Below are positions 14,839-20,959 of a stretch of DNA of 22,196 nt, piece by piece. A program made the translations under genes and the position numbers. This DNA comes from a virus. The stretch is from IMG/VR virus record IMGVR_UViG_3300009183_000399, positions 1 to 22,196 of that record; one strand, 5' to 3'. Under the pieces are notes generated by a model that was not told where the DNA came from, made no database searches, and saw only the letters and a program-made list of their open reading frames with translations. Position 1 is the first letter of the stretch. The number at the start of each line of letters is the position of its first letter.

Positions 14839-15011
14839 AAACCATCCTCATTCTCGCCAGCCTCGCGCTGGCATCCTGCGTCTCGACCATCACGACCACG
14901 ACCTCGCCTGACGGCACGGTCACTGTCATAGAGCAACGCGGCATCGACCAGGCATCCGTAGTCGCTGCGACTGAGATAAGCCGCACGATCCGCGTCACAC
15001 CGACCAAATGA
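14835..15011 (+). CDS. Small lipoprotein, o-spanin-like
   Basis: The 58-residue protein has a signal peptide ending in the lipobox LASC with Cys15 (MKTILILASLALASC), so the mature lipoprotein is 44 residues and Thr/Ser-rich. Position just before the endolysin suggests an outer-membrane spanin component, implying a diderm host. Its start is set by the ATGA overlap with the gene before; the frame is open from 14565 but those residues shadow other genes. It ends in an ATGA overlap with the M15 gene. Confidence 0.6.
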   Translation: MKTILILASLALASCVSTITTTTSPDGTVTVIEQRGIDQASVVAATEISRTIRVTPTK

Positions 15012-15571
15012 CCCGAGCCGAAATCATCGCTCTCCAGACGCGGATCGGCACGAAGCCGGACGGCATCTGGGGCAATGTATCGACTGCCGCCTGCGAGCGT
15101 CACCTGCGGGCTCTCATGCCCAAACAGCACCCATGGCCGACCGGCGATGACACGAGCGTGATCGCGCGGTTCGGCGAGCCGGGCGACGAGGCGCAATTGG
15201 TCGGTGCAAACGTGCGCGGCCTCGGTGTAAAATACGAGGGGCAGCCGGTTCGCAATATCCGCTGCCACCACCTAGTCGCTGACAGCCTTGTCACGGCCAT
15301 CGCCGAAATCGCCGCATCACCGGCGCGGTGGATACTAGCAGAGTATGCTGGCTGTTTTAATTGCCGCCCGATGCGTGGCGGATCTAGGCTCTCGAAACAT
15401 GCCTGGGGCATCGCGATTGATTTCGCTCCATCGACCAACGGCCTTCGCACTCACTGGCCACGCGCTGCCAACATGCCTATCGAGGCGATGGAGGCGTTCG
15501 CCCGGGTCGGATGGCTATCTGCAGGAGCGTTTTGGAGCAGCGATGCGATGCATTTTGAGGCAACCCGCTAA
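15008..15571 (+). CDS. Endolysin: M15-type peptidase
   Basis: The 187-residue protein has an N-terminal segment (PDGIWGNVST, about 18-27) like peptidoglycan-binding folds. The zinc peptidase motif S129-K-H131-A-W-G-I-A-I-D138 matches SxHxxGxAxD of M15 peptidases, and H182 in DAMHFE supplies the third zinc ligand. It should cleave peptide bonds in peptidoglycan for lysis. It has no signal peptide, so it depends on a holin; the three genes before it fit that. ATGA coupled to the lipoprotein. Confidence 0.85.
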   Translation: MTRAEIIALQTRIGTKPDGIWGNVSTAACERHLRALMPKQHPWPTGDDTSVIARFGEPGDEAQLVGANVRGLGVKYEGQPVRNIRCHHLVADSLVTAIAEIAASPARWILAEYAGCFNCRPMRGGSRLSKHAWGIAIDFAPSTNGLRTHWPRAANMPIEAMEAFARVGWLSAGAFWSSDAMHFEATR

Positions 15572-15575
15572 AACT

Positions 15576-15884
15576 ATGCCCGCCAACCCTCCCACAGAGA
15601 TAAACATCGGAGGGCGCACCATATCGATCCGTATCGACCCGAAACTCGAGGCGTGGGGTGAGTATCACGGAGACGATGCTGAAATCGTTCTGGCAGCCCG
15701 GACGCTTGCCAAACAGTCCAGCCTGCGCGAGACGCTGCGCCATGAGATGCTGCACGCAGCGCTCGACATTTCCGGGCTGTCCTACCTTGAGCGATTCGAG
15801 GAAGAAGCGGTCGTGCGGTGCATTGAGAACATCTTTCATCCAGCTTGGGAAAAGGTTAGGAAACAAATGACGATTTTGGAATAA
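15576..15884 (+). CDS. Putative zinc metallopeptidase (HExxH)
   Basis: From ATG 15576 (open frame back to 15345 rejected as shadow of the endolysin gene) the protein has 102 residues. It has LRHEMLHAALD, the HExxH zinc motif, followed by FEEEAVV about fifteen residues later, which could supply the third ligand in a gluzincin-like fold as in SprT/ImmA-like proteins. A small beta N-terminal part (INIGGRTISIRIDPK) precedes it. Substrate unknown. It is separated from the endolysin by four bases and shares the leader aaaactATG with the next gene. Confidence 0.7.
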   Translation: MPANPPTEINIGGRTISIRIDPKLEAWGEYHGDDAEIVLAARTLAKQSSLRETLRHEMLHAALDISGLSYLERFEEEAVVRCIENIFHPAWEKVRKQMTILE

Positions 15885-15896
15885 CCCGACAAAACT

Positions 15897-16622
15897 ATGG
15901 CATGGGAAAAATCAATATTTCTTGCGGACACCCACGGCGATCTCGTCTGCCCCAAGGCCGTTAAGGTTGTGAAGCAGTTCATCGAGGACTGGCAACCAAA
16001 GCATCGCGTCCACCTCGGTGACGTGTGGGACTTCCGCTCGCTTCGCAAAGGCGCCTCCCCCGAGGAGCGCATGGAGGGCATCTCCTACGATTACAGCTGC
16101 GGCATGGAGCTACTCGACTGGTTCCGACCAAACTTCCTGACCATGGGCAACCACGATGCCCGCCTCTGGCGTGCTGCCGAGGAGTCGAGCAACGGCATCC
16201 TCGCCGATTTGTGCGCTCTCAAAGCGCAAGAGACGGAAGACGAGTTGCGAAAAATGCGGATCAAGTGGGTGCCGTGGAAAGTGACCGAGAGGCTCAAGAT
16301 CGGCAAGCTCACGCTCATCCATGGTTTCCTGAGTTCGATGCACCCGGCAAAGGCACACCATGAACGGTTCGGGCCGTGCATCTTCGGCCACGTTCACTCG
16401 CCCAGCGACTACGAGGCCAGGCACATTGACCAAGGCAGCGCACATGCCGTCGGGACGCTTGCACAGATTGACAAGATGACCTACGCTGACGCTCATCCAG
16501 CCAAGCTCGGCTGGAGGCAAGGCTTCGCTTACGGGATGCACAACACGAAAACAGGGGACTACAAAATATGGCAGGTAACAAAAAACGGATCGGACTGGAT
16601 CAGCCCGATGGGGACACTTTAG
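15897..16622 (+). CDS. Calcineurin-type metallophosphoesterase
   Basis: The 241-residue protein has the complete motif set of this superfamily in order: D11-x-H13 in DTHGD, GDVWD (41-45), GNHD (84-87), IHG (141-143) and GHVH (164-167). These bind two metal ions and hydrolyse phosphate esters. The substrate, which could be nucleic acid, a nucleotide or a protein phosphate, is not evident. The gene overlaps the next by 55 bases, and an in-phase A AAA AAC heptamer (16580-16586) in the overlap would shift ribosomes into the next frame. Its position between lysis genes and the early region suggests a host-takeover or DNA-processing role. Confidence 0.85.
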   Translation: MAWEKSIFLADTHGDLVCPKAVKVVKQFIEDWQPKHRVHLGDVWDFRSLRKGASPEERMEGISYDYSCGMELLDWFRPNFLTMGNHDARLWRAAEESSNGILADLCALKAQETEDELRKMRIKWVPWKVTERLKIGKLTLIHGFLSSMHPAKAHHERFGPCIFGHVHSPSDYEARHIDQGSAHAVGTLAQIDKMTYADAHPAKLGWRQGFAYGMHNTKTGDYKIWQVTKNGSDWISPMGTL

Positions 16623-16858
16623 GCAAGATCGACGACTTGCTGGCGTGGCTTGTCGAATCTGAGCAGGACAACTACGTCAAGCCCGATGAATTTACCGTGG
16701 ACATGGCCGCGAAAAAAATGCAAACGGCTGGCCTACAAGTCAGTGACGCTGCACTTCGCTGCAAGTTAAGCAGGATGGCTAAAAGCGGGCAGCTGACCAG
16801 TCGGCTGATCCGGCTGAATGGAAAGATGACTTCCGTCTACAAGCGGGTCACAGGGTAG
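16568..16858 (+). CDS. Small basic protein, possible winged-helix DNA-binding protein
   Basis: The 96-residue basic protein has a helical middle (TVDMAAKKMQTAGLQV, then DAALRCKLSRMAKSGQL) and ends with beta strands (TSRLIRLNGKMTSVYKRV), a winged-helix-like order. It overlaps the phosphoesterase gene by 55 bases in the -1 frame. It precedes the intergenic promoter region, so a role in switching late to early transcription is possible but not shown. A -1 slip at 16580 would produce a 320-residue fusion with the phosphoesterase. Confidence 0.6.
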   Translation: MAGNKKRIGLDQPDGDTLGKIDDLLAWLVESEQDNYVKPDEFTVDMAAKKMQTAGLQVSDAALRCKLSRMAKSGQLTSRLIRLNGKMTSVYKRVTG

Positions 16859-16875
16859 TTGCGTGATTTTTTTTT
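16846..16875 (+). terminator. Weak terminator candidate at end of the late cluster
   Basis: GTCAC (16847-16851) can pair with GTGAT (16863-16867), one pair being G-U, and nine T follow (16867-16875). The stem is short with an 11-base loop, so confidence is low. CGGGT (16844-16848) could alternatively pair with ACCCG (16876-16880). Confidence 0.3.
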
Positions 16876-16939
16876 ACCCGTTTTGCCCTAGTGGAATAAA
16901 GGATTTCTAGGATCGCGTAAAAATAATTGCAGAATTATC

Positions 16940-16968
16940 TTTTCATTCCGTTCGGCAATGCCTAGTTT
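16940..16968 (+). promoter_or_regulatory. Early promoter with palindromic spacer
   Basis: TTTTCA (16940-16945), a 17-base spacer and TAGTTT (16963-16968) repeat the architecture of the promoter at 4584. The spacer ends with GGCAATGCC (16954-16962), the reverse complement of the palindrome at the first site. This is the largest intergenic gap (16859-17018). It also contains CCTAG (16887-16891) and CTAGG (16907-16911) arms 15 bases apart. It should start the early/replication transcript. Confidence 0.65.
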
Positions 16969-17018
16969 CTTCCCAGTTGCAAGACGCAACGCTAACAACA
17001 ACCAACACCAATACGAAC

Positions 17019-17282
17019 ATGACAACGACCAACGCAGCAAAATACACAATGGCACTCGGATTCGCTGGCGACTCCTCTAACTGGGAATCCCTAACCATGG
17101 ATCAAGTGATCGAGAAAATCGCCGCCGCTAACGCCATCATACAACGCACAGCAGATTTTGATCGGGTGGAAAATCAAACCATCATCACACTCGGCGAGTT
17201 TCACTCAACCAATCAGGGTTGGCAGCGTGCTGAGATTCTCATAAACGGTGCAACTGGATATGGATTCATCATTGCCATTTAA
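17019..17282 (+). CDS. Early hypothetical protein (87 aa)
   Basis: First gene after the early promoter. The ATG at 17019 is preferred to the TTG at 16977, which would lie at the transcription start. The leader (about 44 bases) is CA-rich and unstructured with no Shine-Dalgarno. The 87-residue protein includes a helix (LTMDQVIEKIAAANAIIQRT) and a final strand (QRAEILINGATGYGFIIA). No family recognised. As the first early gene it could act on host or phage expression. Confidence 0.6.
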   Translation: MTTTNAAKYTMALGFAGDSSNWESLTMDQVIEKIAAANAIIQRTADFDRVENQTIITLGEFHSTNQGWQRAEILINGATGYGFIIAI

Positions 17283-17286
17283 AACC

Positions 17287-17394
17287 ATGAAACTAACTGA
17301 CCCACCCCTATGGATCGCCGTTCCGCTCTGCTGCCTCATCGGGGCCTGCATCGTGCCTGCGCTCGTAATCCTCAAACACATCATCAACCCATGA
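17287..17394 (+). CDS. Very small membrane protein (35 aa)
   Basis: The 35-residue ORF has one hydrophobic segment (LWIAVPLCCLIGACIVPALV) and overlaps the next gene by ATGA. It lies four bases after the previous stop. Too short for family recognition; the coupled start and membrane helix support that it is translated. Confidence 0.5.
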   Translation: MKLTDPPLWIAVPLCCLIGACIVPALVILKHIINP

Positions 17395-17606
17395 AAACTA
17401 CCGTCACAATAATCCGCGAGGTCGAGATAACCGTCGAGGTGCGCTACATACCCGGCACCGCAGCTACTCGATGGGAGCCGTGCGACCCTGACGACATCAT
17501 CATCGACGAAGCCTACGACGACACCGGCGGCGTCATGCTGACCGAAGCCGAGCGCGACGAAGTGCGCGAGATGGTGCTGGAAAACCCACCCCACCGCGAT
17601 TACTAA
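17391..17606 (+). CDS. Small acidic phage protein, unknown function
   Basis: From ATG 17391 the protein has 71 residues: a beta strand (TVTIIREVEITVEVRY), the turn PGTAATRW, and an acidic helix-rich end (MLTEAERDEVREMVLEN). The strand-turn-acidic plan recalls small conserved phage early proteins, but none is named with certainty. The frame is open from 17310; the ATGA overlap with the membrane peptide decides the start. Confidence 0.6.
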   Translation: MKTTVTIIREVEITVEVRYIPGTAATRWEPCDPDDIIIDEAYDDTGGVMLTEAERDEVREMVLENPPHRDY

Positions 17607-17627
17607 CTCTCACCAAAAACAACAACA

Positions 17628-17843
17628 ATGAACACCGACAATACACCGAAAACAGACAACATCAGCGACGAAACCAGCGCAAAACTTCTGCGCTGGCACA
17701 TCGAGGATGCCACAAAAGCACCGCAAAAATCGACCAGCAGAGAGCCAAACTACCAGCGTGAAAACGACGGCGTGATAAACAGCCTACTGATTGCCCTGCT
17801 CATCCTAGCGGTGATGCTATTGGTCATCTGGTTCTCGAAATAA
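17628..17843 (+). CDS. Small membrane protein with polar N-terminus
   Basis: The 71-residue protein has a polar, Asp/Thr-rich first half and a C-terminal membrane helix (INSLLIALLILAVMLLVIWF) ending in SK. It is thus a tail-anchored type protein with most of its length in the cytoplasm. The leader (caccaaaaacaacaaca) is A-rich with CAA/ACA runs and no Shine-Dalgarno. Function unknown; superinfection exclusion or membrane anchoring of replication proteins are possibilities only. Confidence 0.6.
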   Translation: MNTDNTPKTDNISDETSAKLLRWHIEDATKAPQKSTSREPNYQRENDGVINSLLIALLILAVMLLVIWFSK

Positions 17844-17879
17844 TCTCCCCCATAACAACAAAACAACAAAACAACGATA

Positions 17880-18560
17880 ATGAAACTAAGCGAAAAAAGA
17901 AACAGCAACTTCACCCCGCATCCTGAATGCCCTGACCCAATCAAAGCCGTTTTGGTGGACATCACCGAGCTAAAGAAACGAGTGACACAATACGGTGATA
18001 AGGACGAGTTTCGCCTCGTATTTGAAACCGAGTGCATGGATGAGGAAAACGACCGCAGATTCTGCATCTGGTCAAGGGGCTACACGCCATCGCTCAACGA
18101 GAAAGCAGCCCTGCGCAAAGACCTTAAAAAGATGATGGGACGCGAGCTTACCCAGTTGGAGCTAGACGAGTTTGACCTCGAAGGCCTCATCGGTCACGGC
18201 GTCAAGCTCATCATCCAGCATGAACACAAGGACGACAAAACCTACGCGAACATCTCGTTCATCGCCCCCGACAAGGACAAGGCGCTCAAACCGAGTGGAA
18301 AATATATCCGAGTGCGCGATCGAGACACCGAAGGCACGGAGCAGACCGAGGCGAAAGCCGAGGAGTCCGGCTGGGAGTCGGTGGTAGTCCATGTCGGCAA
18401 ATACAAGGGCAAGAAGCTCGGCGAGGTTGACGAAGTAGGCGCAGGCAGCCTGATCTCCAACTGGCTACCGAAAGCGAAGGCAGGCGGTAAAGCAGAGGAC
18501 GCGGCACTCGTGGCTGCGCTGACCGAGCTGGCTGACATCCTCGGCGGCGAAGACTACTGA
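17880..18560 (+). CDS. Putative ssDNA-binding / recombination protein with ExoX-C-like C-terminal domain
   Basis: The 226-residue protein has a central domain (about 18-130) with KAVLVDITELKKRVTQYG, then a beta/charged part and YTPSLNEKAALRKDLKKMMG, GHGVKLIIQHEHKDD and TYANISFIAP. This resembles phage proteins annotated as ssDNA-binding or DUF669-like replication/recombination factors; the resemblance is from memory. The C-terminus (about 165-200) has GKYKGKKLGEV (173-183) and NWLPKAK, like the ExoX C-terminal or DUF3820 motif in which a G-K-x-K-G-K loop precedes a Trp. The leader contains an extended ACAAC run. A strong terminator follows the gene, so it ends its transcript. Confidence 0.65.
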   Translation: MKLSEKRNSNFTPHPECPDPIKAVLVDITELKKRVTQYGDKDEFRLVFETECMDEENDRRFCIWSRGYTPSLNEKAALRKDLKKMMGRELTQLELDEFDLEGLIGHGVKLIIQHEHKDDKTYANISFIAPDKDKALKPSGKYIRVRDRDTEGTEQTEAKAEESGWESVVVHVGKYKGKKLGEVDEVGAGSLISNWLPKAKAGGKAEDAALVAALTELADILGGEDY

Positions 18561-18587
18561 TCTCCGGGAAGTGCATTGCATGGCACG

Positions 18588-18617
18588 CCTCCTACTGCGA
18601 AAGCGGTAGGAGGTTTT
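18588..18617 (+). terminator. Rho-independent terminator with GAAA tetraloop
   Basis: CCTCCTACTGC (18588-18598) pairs with GCGGTAGGAGG (18603-18613), eleven pairs including one T-G, around a GAAA loop, and four T follow. It ends the 17019-18560 transcript; genes from 18640 need read-through or another promoter, which I cannot see. Confidence 0.88.
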
Positions 18618-18639
18618 CTGGGCGAAACTACTAACCGCC

Positions 18640-19113
18640 ATGCCAACCATCGCCGAAATCATCGCCGCCAAGAAAGCAGCCGCTGCACAGCCACCGGCAG
18701 CCGCACCACCCGCCGCCCAGCCTGACCTCGAGCTAGAGGCCGCCATCGACCGCATCGACCCGCCAGCGGCGGGAAAGCGCCGGGCGGGGCTGGTGCTGAG
18801 CGCCAAGACCCCGCTCCAACCTGCGGAGGTGGCACAGAAGGCGCACCACGCCGCGCTCAGGAGCCTTTCACAGCCGGAGGGGGAGGCAATCCCGCTGACG
18901 CCATGCAACGCGTCACAGGAGGTCGTGACATGGCACGAAGCGACGAACGCATTCGAATCGCAGCTCTGCGTGATGCGCGATCCGCAGGATTCGGACGTAA
19001 TTTGGCTGGCGATCCGGGCAGACCGCGACGGGCTGCCGCCGATCCTCATCCATCGCCTGCCTTGGACGCTCTGGGACTACCCACACGCGCCGACCGACCG
19101 CCAACCGTTCTGA
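18640..19113 (+). CDS. Hypothetical protein, Ala/Pro-rich N-terminus
   Basis: The 157-residue protein starts MPTIAEIIAAKKAAAAQPPA and has a Pro/Ala linker to about residue 30. A more ordered part follows, including GLVLSAKTPLQPAEVAQKAH, and the C-terminal QLCVMRDPQDSDVIWLAIR followed by a Pro-rich tail. It resembles conserved phage proteins of unknown function. The segment from 18903 on overlaps an alternative -1 frame with a zinc-ribbon-like end. Confidence 0.6.
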   Translation: MPTIAEIIAAKKAAAAQPPAAAPPAAQPDLELEAAIDRIDPPAAGKRRAGLVLSAKTPLQPAEVAQKAHHAALRSLSQPEGEAIPLTPCNASQEVVTWHEATNAFESQLCVMRDPQDSDVIWLAIRADRDGLPPILIHRLPWTLWDYPHAPTDRQPF

Positions 19114-19283
19114 GCATCCGCCAGGCACTCATCGAGCGAGCCGCCAAAGCCCGCGAGAGAGTCACCCCGCCCAATCACTGCCCGACCTGCCATAAATATT
19201 ACTGCCGCCTGCTCCTGAGCCACTGCTGCATCTGCACCGGCCACATCACGCAAAACGCACCTAGACCATTCTTCAACCAATAA
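19062..19283 (+). CDS. Possible small zinc-ribbon protein, start uncertain
   Basis: The frame ending at 19283 holds CPTC, then a Cys near LLSHCCIC and a His (TGH), which together look like a zinc ribbon (C-x2-C ... C-x-C). The only close start is a TTG at 19062 inside the preceding gene; ATGs at 18903 and 18930 would give a long overlap. The region 19114-19288 otherwise holds no gene. Non-AUG start or reinitiation would be needed, so confidence is low. Confidence 0.4.
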   Translation: MDALGLPTRADRPPTVLSIRQALIERAAKARERVTPPNHCPTCHKYYCRLLLSHCCICTGHITQNAPRPFFNQ

Positions 19284-19288
19284 ACAAA

Positions 19289-19462
19289 ATGAAAATACGA
19301 CTAGAAACAACGGATTCAGAACCTAAATACAGCCACGCCGTCGAGATCACGGTGGACAATGACCACCTAATTATCCATCAAGTATGGGAGGACCTTATCG
19401 TTCCAGCCCTGCTCGCATTTGGGTTCCAACAAGAAACAATCGACCAAATAAACCAACCATGA
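19289..19462 (+). CDS. Small acidic early protein (57 aa)
   Basis: From ATG 19289, preceded by the A-rich leader aaccaataaacaaa, this 57-residue protein (MKIRLETTDSEPKYSHAVEI onward) has an N-terminal strand, then HLIIHQVWEDLIVPALLAFG and a short end. It overlaps the next start by ATGA (19459-19462). A short strand-helix protein just upstream of a recombination-associated gene is typical of phage early clusters. Function unknown. Confidence 0.6.
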   Translation: MKIRLETTDSEPKYSHAVEITVDNDHLIIHQVWEDLIVPALLAFGFQQETIDQINQP

Positions 19463-20166
19463 ACACAACCGAACTAATGCCGCTCATCCTCGCAGGTGAT
19501 GGCTACCAACTGACCATCTCACCTGAGGCCGAAGCTCGAAAAGCCGAGATCCTCTCTGCGTCATCCACGATCCAGATCGTCGGCGACAATGACGAATCTG
19601 CCGTTGCACAGCGACACACCCGCCAGCTCGCTGCCATGCGCATCGAGGTCGAGAAATCCCGCAAACTCGTCAAGGAGCCGGTCAACCGCATCGGAAAAAT
19701 GATCGACACCGCCGCCGCAGAGTTCCTGATCGAGATCAATGCCGAGGAGGGACGCATCAAACGACTGATCGGCAACCACGCCGAGGAGGTGATGCGGATC
19801 AAGGCTGAGAAGGAGGCTGCCGAGCGTGCCGCGTTTGAGGCTGCCCGTGCCGCCCGTGAGGCTGCCGAGGAGGGTGGCATCGCTGCTGTCCTCGCCGCTA
19901 AGAAAGCCGCTGCCGAGAAGATGGAAGCATCCGCCGAGGTCGCCACCACTAAGATCGCCGAGGGCGTGCGGTTCGCGTGGGACTTTGAGGTCGATAACAT
20001 CGAGGCCGTTTATCGTGCCGCGCCGGAGTTCATCACCCTAGAGATTAAACGCAGCGCGGTTCTTGAATGGTTCCGCGAAATGGAGCGTGCCGACGTTGAC
20101 GTGGCAGCTGCTGCAGTTTTAGCCAACATACACGCATTCAAAAAACCAATTATCTCCAGCCGATGA
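19459..20166 (+). CDS. Coiled-coil recombination-associated protein
   Basis: The 235-residue protein starts at the ATGA overlap (the frame is open from 19384, rejected). It has an N-terminal part (YQLTISPEAEARKAEILSAS), then a long Arg/Glu/Ala coiled coil from about 55 to 165, and a C-terminal segment (GVRFAWDFEVDNIEAVYRAA then EITLEIKRSAVLEWF-type strand and helix). DUF1351-like proteins linked with phage recombinases have this plan. No catalytic motif is seen. Position before the coiled-coil protein, VRR-NUC and helicase supports a DNA recombination or replication role. Confidence 0.6.
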   Translation: MNTTELMPLILAGDGYQLTISPEAEARKAEILSASSTIQIVGDNDESAVAQRHTRQLAAMRIEVEKSRKLVKEPVNRIGKMIDTAAAEFLIEINAEEGRIKRLIGNHAEEVMRIKAEKEAAERAAFEAARAAREAAEEGGIAAVLAAKKAAAEKMEASAEVATTKIAEGVRFAWDFEVDNIEAVYRAAPEFITLEIKRSAVLEWFREMERADVDVAAAAVLANIHAFKKPIISSR

Positions 20167-20681
20167 ACACACCCCATTACACATGGGCCGAAAGCCCGAT
20201 CCACGAACAAATCCGAGACGCGGGGCTAGATCCCGTCAATCGAACCATGAACACACCGACACCAAGGACGGATTACCTATTAAGCGATTACGTTACAGTT
20301 GACCAACTAATCGACCACGCCAGAGAGATCGAAACCGAACTAACCGCCGCACGGGAAGCCTTAAAGACTGGTGGAATGCTAAACATCATCGACCGCGCCC
20401 ACCATGAAAGAGCAGCCGCTATCCGCGAACGGGACGAGGCGCGGAATGAGACGATCCGCACCCGCGAATTCATGGATCATGGATTCGCCAAGGCTAGGGA
20501 TGAACTCACCGCCGTCACCGAGCAGCGGGACAGGCTGGCTGAGGCTTTGGTTAATTTAGTAAAGGTTAACGAAACATGGAATCAGGGCATGATGGATGTT
20601 ATCGGCAGACCTCCTAATTGGAATGACTCTTATCTTAACGAAGCTAAAGAAGCCCTCCAATCCCTAACTCATAAATCATGA
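20163..20681 (+). CDS. Coiled-coil phage protein (TPRTD type), unknown function
   Basis: The 172-residue protein begins at an ATGA overlap. A second in-frame ATG at 20247 starts MNTPTPRTDYLL, the usual N-terminus of this kind of small phage protein, so the first 28 residues may be an extension or the second start may be the real one. Two copies of ATGAACACACC (20163 and 20247) mark both starts. The rest is a coiled coil (LIDHAREIETELTAAREALK, ERAAAIRERDEARNETIR). Function unknown. Confidence 0.6.
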   Translation: MNTPHYTWAESPIHEQIRDAGLDPVNRTMNTPTPRTDYLLSDYVTVDQLIDHAREIETELTAAREALKTGGMLNIIDRAHHERAAAIRERDEARNETIRTREFMDHGFAKARDELTAVTEQRDRLAEALVNLVKVNETWNQGMMDVIGRPPNWNDSYLNEAKEALQSLTHKS

Positions 20682-20959
20682 GAGAATCCACCATCGAGCA
20701 GGCAGTCTGCGCATACGCCAAGGCCAAGGGCTGCCTGAGCCTCAAGCTCGCCGGGCAGAACCAGAAAGGCCAACCTGACCGCATGTTCCTATTCCAAGGC
20801 CACGTCCTGTTCATCGAGTTCAAGGCACCGGGCAAACGGCCAACCGCGCTGCAAGCCCGCTGGCTTGACCGCCTGACCGAGCACACGTTCCACGCCACAT
20901 CCTGCGACGACATCGAGGCCGGCAAGCGGCTGATCGACCTCATTACCATGACCTACTAA
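20678..20959 (+). CDS. VRR-NUC domain nuclease
   Basis: The 93-residue protein is a single VRR-NUC domain: Glu7 in an N-terminal helix, PD at 33-34 in GQPDRMFLF, then IEFKAPGK with E47 and K49, and Gln59 in LQARW. This is the PD-(D/E)xK nuclease core seen in structure-specific phage nucleases. It likely cuts branched DNA in recombination or replication. Its TAA overlaps the helicase ATG (TAATG). Confidence 0.82.
   Translation: MRESTIEQAVCAYAKAKGCLSLKLAGQNQKGQPDRMFLFQGHVLFIEFKAPGKRPTALQARWLDRLTEHTFHATSCDDIEAGKRLIDLITMTY

Noticed and set aside
18571-18579. Similar palindrome TGCATTGCA before the terminator
   Set aside because: No promoter elements at the proper spacing; probably chance.
18903-19113. 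ATG starts at 18903 and 18930 for the zinc-ribbon frame
   Set aside because: They give over 180 bases of overlap with the 157-residue gene, and the translation there has shadow-like composition.
20140-20146. A AAA AAC heptamer near the end of the coiled-coil recombination gene
   Set aside because: Out of phase with the gene, so it cannot act as a -1 tandem slip site.
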